Assembly (NCBI RefSeq): GCF_000384215.1
Contig: NZ_KB913032.1
Location: 6,967,605-7,031,604 of the forward strand
Source: Amycolatopsis alba DSM 44262
GTDB taxonomy: Bacteria; Actinomycetota; Actinomycetes; Mycobacteriales; Pseudonocardiaceae
Length of the DNA stretch: 64,000 nt
Reading direction: 5' to 3'
The first letter of the stretch is position 1; the number at the start of each line of letters is the position of its first letter. The notes beneath the pieces are model-generated. The model saw only the letters and a program-made list of their open reading frames with translations, did no database searches and had not been told where the DNA came from. Positions 63,167-64,000 of the stretch are shown piece after piece. Position numbers and translations under genes: made by a program.

Positions 63167-64000
63167 GTGATCACCACGCCCGCTTTGACCCCGACGAGCC
63201 GGATGCTGACCTGGTGTCTGCACCTGCTGCTCATCGCCCTGCTCGCGCTGGCGGCAGTGCGAGCGGTCGTCGACGGCTCACCCCGTGCGGGAGCGGTCGT
63301 CGCGACGGCACTGACCTGCGGCGTGGTCTACGCGGCGGGCCCGCTCCTGCCCCGTGTCAGGACGTCCCGGCGAGCCGCCGCTTGGTGGCTGTTCGCGGTG
63401 GGCGTCGCATGGCTGGTCCTGCTGGCGCTGACCGCCGACGGCGTGTGGGTCGCGTTCCCGCTGTACTTCCTGCAGTTGCACTTGCTGCCGCGCCGTCAGG
63501 GCCTGGTGGCGGTGATCGCGACAGCGCTGGCCGCGATCATCGCGTTCGCCGCCCATCAGGGTTCCTTCGTCCCGGCGGCGGCGATCGGCCCGGCTCTCGG
63601 GGCCGCCGTCGCGGTCGCCGTGGTCTGGGGCTATCAGGCGCTGTACCGCGAAAGCGAACGGCGCCGGAACCTGATCGAGGAGCTCACCGCCACCCGCGCG
63701 GAACTCGCCGGAGCCCAGCACGAAGCGGGGGTGCTCGCCGAACGGGAGCGGCTGGCCAACGAAATCCACGACACCCTCGCCCAGGGGTTGTCGAGCATCC
63801 AACTCCTGTTGCGTGCCGCCGAAAGACGGCTGCCCGACAACGCCGGGAACGCCGCCCTCTACGTCGAGCAAGCCCGTCAGGCGGCCGCGGACAACCTCGC
63901 CGAAGCCCGCCGCTTCGTCATCGCGCTGTCTCCCCCCGCACTCGACAACACCACTTTGCCCGACGCGCTGGAACGGCTGTGTGCCACCATCAGCGCCCGG
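63167..64000 (+). CDS. NarL-type sensor histidine kinase, 3' end beyond the window
   Basis: GTG at 63167; 278 residues are visible and the frame is still open at the last base. The N-terminal 150 residues contain four to five membrane helices (LTWCLHLLLIALLALAAVRA, WWLFAVGVAWLVLLAL, AIGPALGAAVAVAVVWGY). Then a coiled segment (ELTATRAELAGAQHEAG) leads to the HisKA_3 phosphoacceptor site ERERLANEIHDTLAQGLSSIQLLL with the His in EIHD. The HATPase domain lies outside the window. No Shine-Dalgarno is visible; TAGCCT at 63151 suggests a near-leaderless start. Probable partner of the divergent ABC transporter. Confidence 0.9.
   Translation, partial: MITTPALTPTSRMLTWCLHLLLIALLALAAVRAVVDGSPRAGAVVATALTCGVVYAAGPLLPRVRTSRRAAAWWLFAVGVAWLVLLALTADGVWVAFPLYFLQLHLLPRRQGLVAVIATALAAIIAFAAHQGSFVPAAAIGPALGAAVAVAVVWGYQALYRESERRRNLIEELTATRAELAGAQHEAGVLAERERLANEIHDTLAQGLSSIQLLLRAAERRLPDNAGNAALYVEQARQAAADNLAEARRFVIALSPPALDNTTLPDALERLCATISAR

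Overview
The window is high-GC actinobacterial DNA. Coding strands have strong GC preference at third codon positions, GTG/TTG starts are common, and genes are packed with ATGA-type stop/start overlaps. The gene set (F420-type LLM oxidoreductase, PucR, GAF/ANTAR regulators, lanthipeptide and NRPS genes, RHS toxin) and a family of exact 55-bp intergenic palindromes suggest the Pseudonocardiaceae, probably Amycolatopsis or a close relative. That placement is inference; no rRNA, tRNA, CRISPR array or complete insertion sequence was seen.

0-8.3 kb: a secreted peptide, a MarR repressor with its SDR/F420 oxidoreductase target operon, a short M1-like metallopeptidase, and a PucR regulator with a FAD amino-acid-type oxidase and a GreA/GreB-like factor. 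8.5-16 kb: small secreted proteins, then a GntR/FCD-controlled catabolic operon (proline-racemase-family epimerase, ornithine-cyclodeaminase-family reductase, and an unusual 1111-aa molybdopterin oxidoreductase fused to a ferredoxin-reductase/2Fe-2S module). 16-18.8 kb: a methyltransferase, then what looks like the scar of an extracellular contractile injection system (eCIS): two truncated genes that face each other plus a neighbour broken by one frameshift. 18.9-32.4 kb: a three-subunit aldehyde/xanthine-type Mo hydroxylase with a divergent TetR, a TetR with NTF2-like and epoxide hydrolase genes, an Old Yellow Enzyme with its TetR, a large DUF6461-type protein, and a divergent isochorismatase/GlxA-type pair.

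33-39.8 kb: a 1.6-kaa WXG/RHS polymorphic toxin with a C-terminal nuclease and no obvious immunity gene, a secreted beta/gamma-crystallin-like protein, and an operator-controlled extra methionine aminopeptidase. 39.9-46.6 kb: a tightly coupled three-gene operon (aspartokinase, membrane-bound Pls-type NRPS, 2,4-diaminobutyrate aminotransferase). It is laid out to make diaminobutyrate from aspartate and polymerise it, so a cationic homo-poly(diaminobutyrate) peptide is the predicted product. 47.4-57.2 kb: a class IV-like lanthipeptide locus with a LanL synthetase, a Cys-rich 53-aa precursor, a two-subunit ABC exporter, a DUF3105 protein and a divergent LuxR/LAL regulator.

57-61 kb: a stress/dormancy group (long HPF, tandem USP, flavodoxin, short DUF4389, SHOCT protein, and a chimeric ANTAR-GAF-nitroreductase gene that looks like a deletion fusion). 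61-64 kb: a MacB-like ABC transporter divergent from a sensor histidine kinase cut by the window end.
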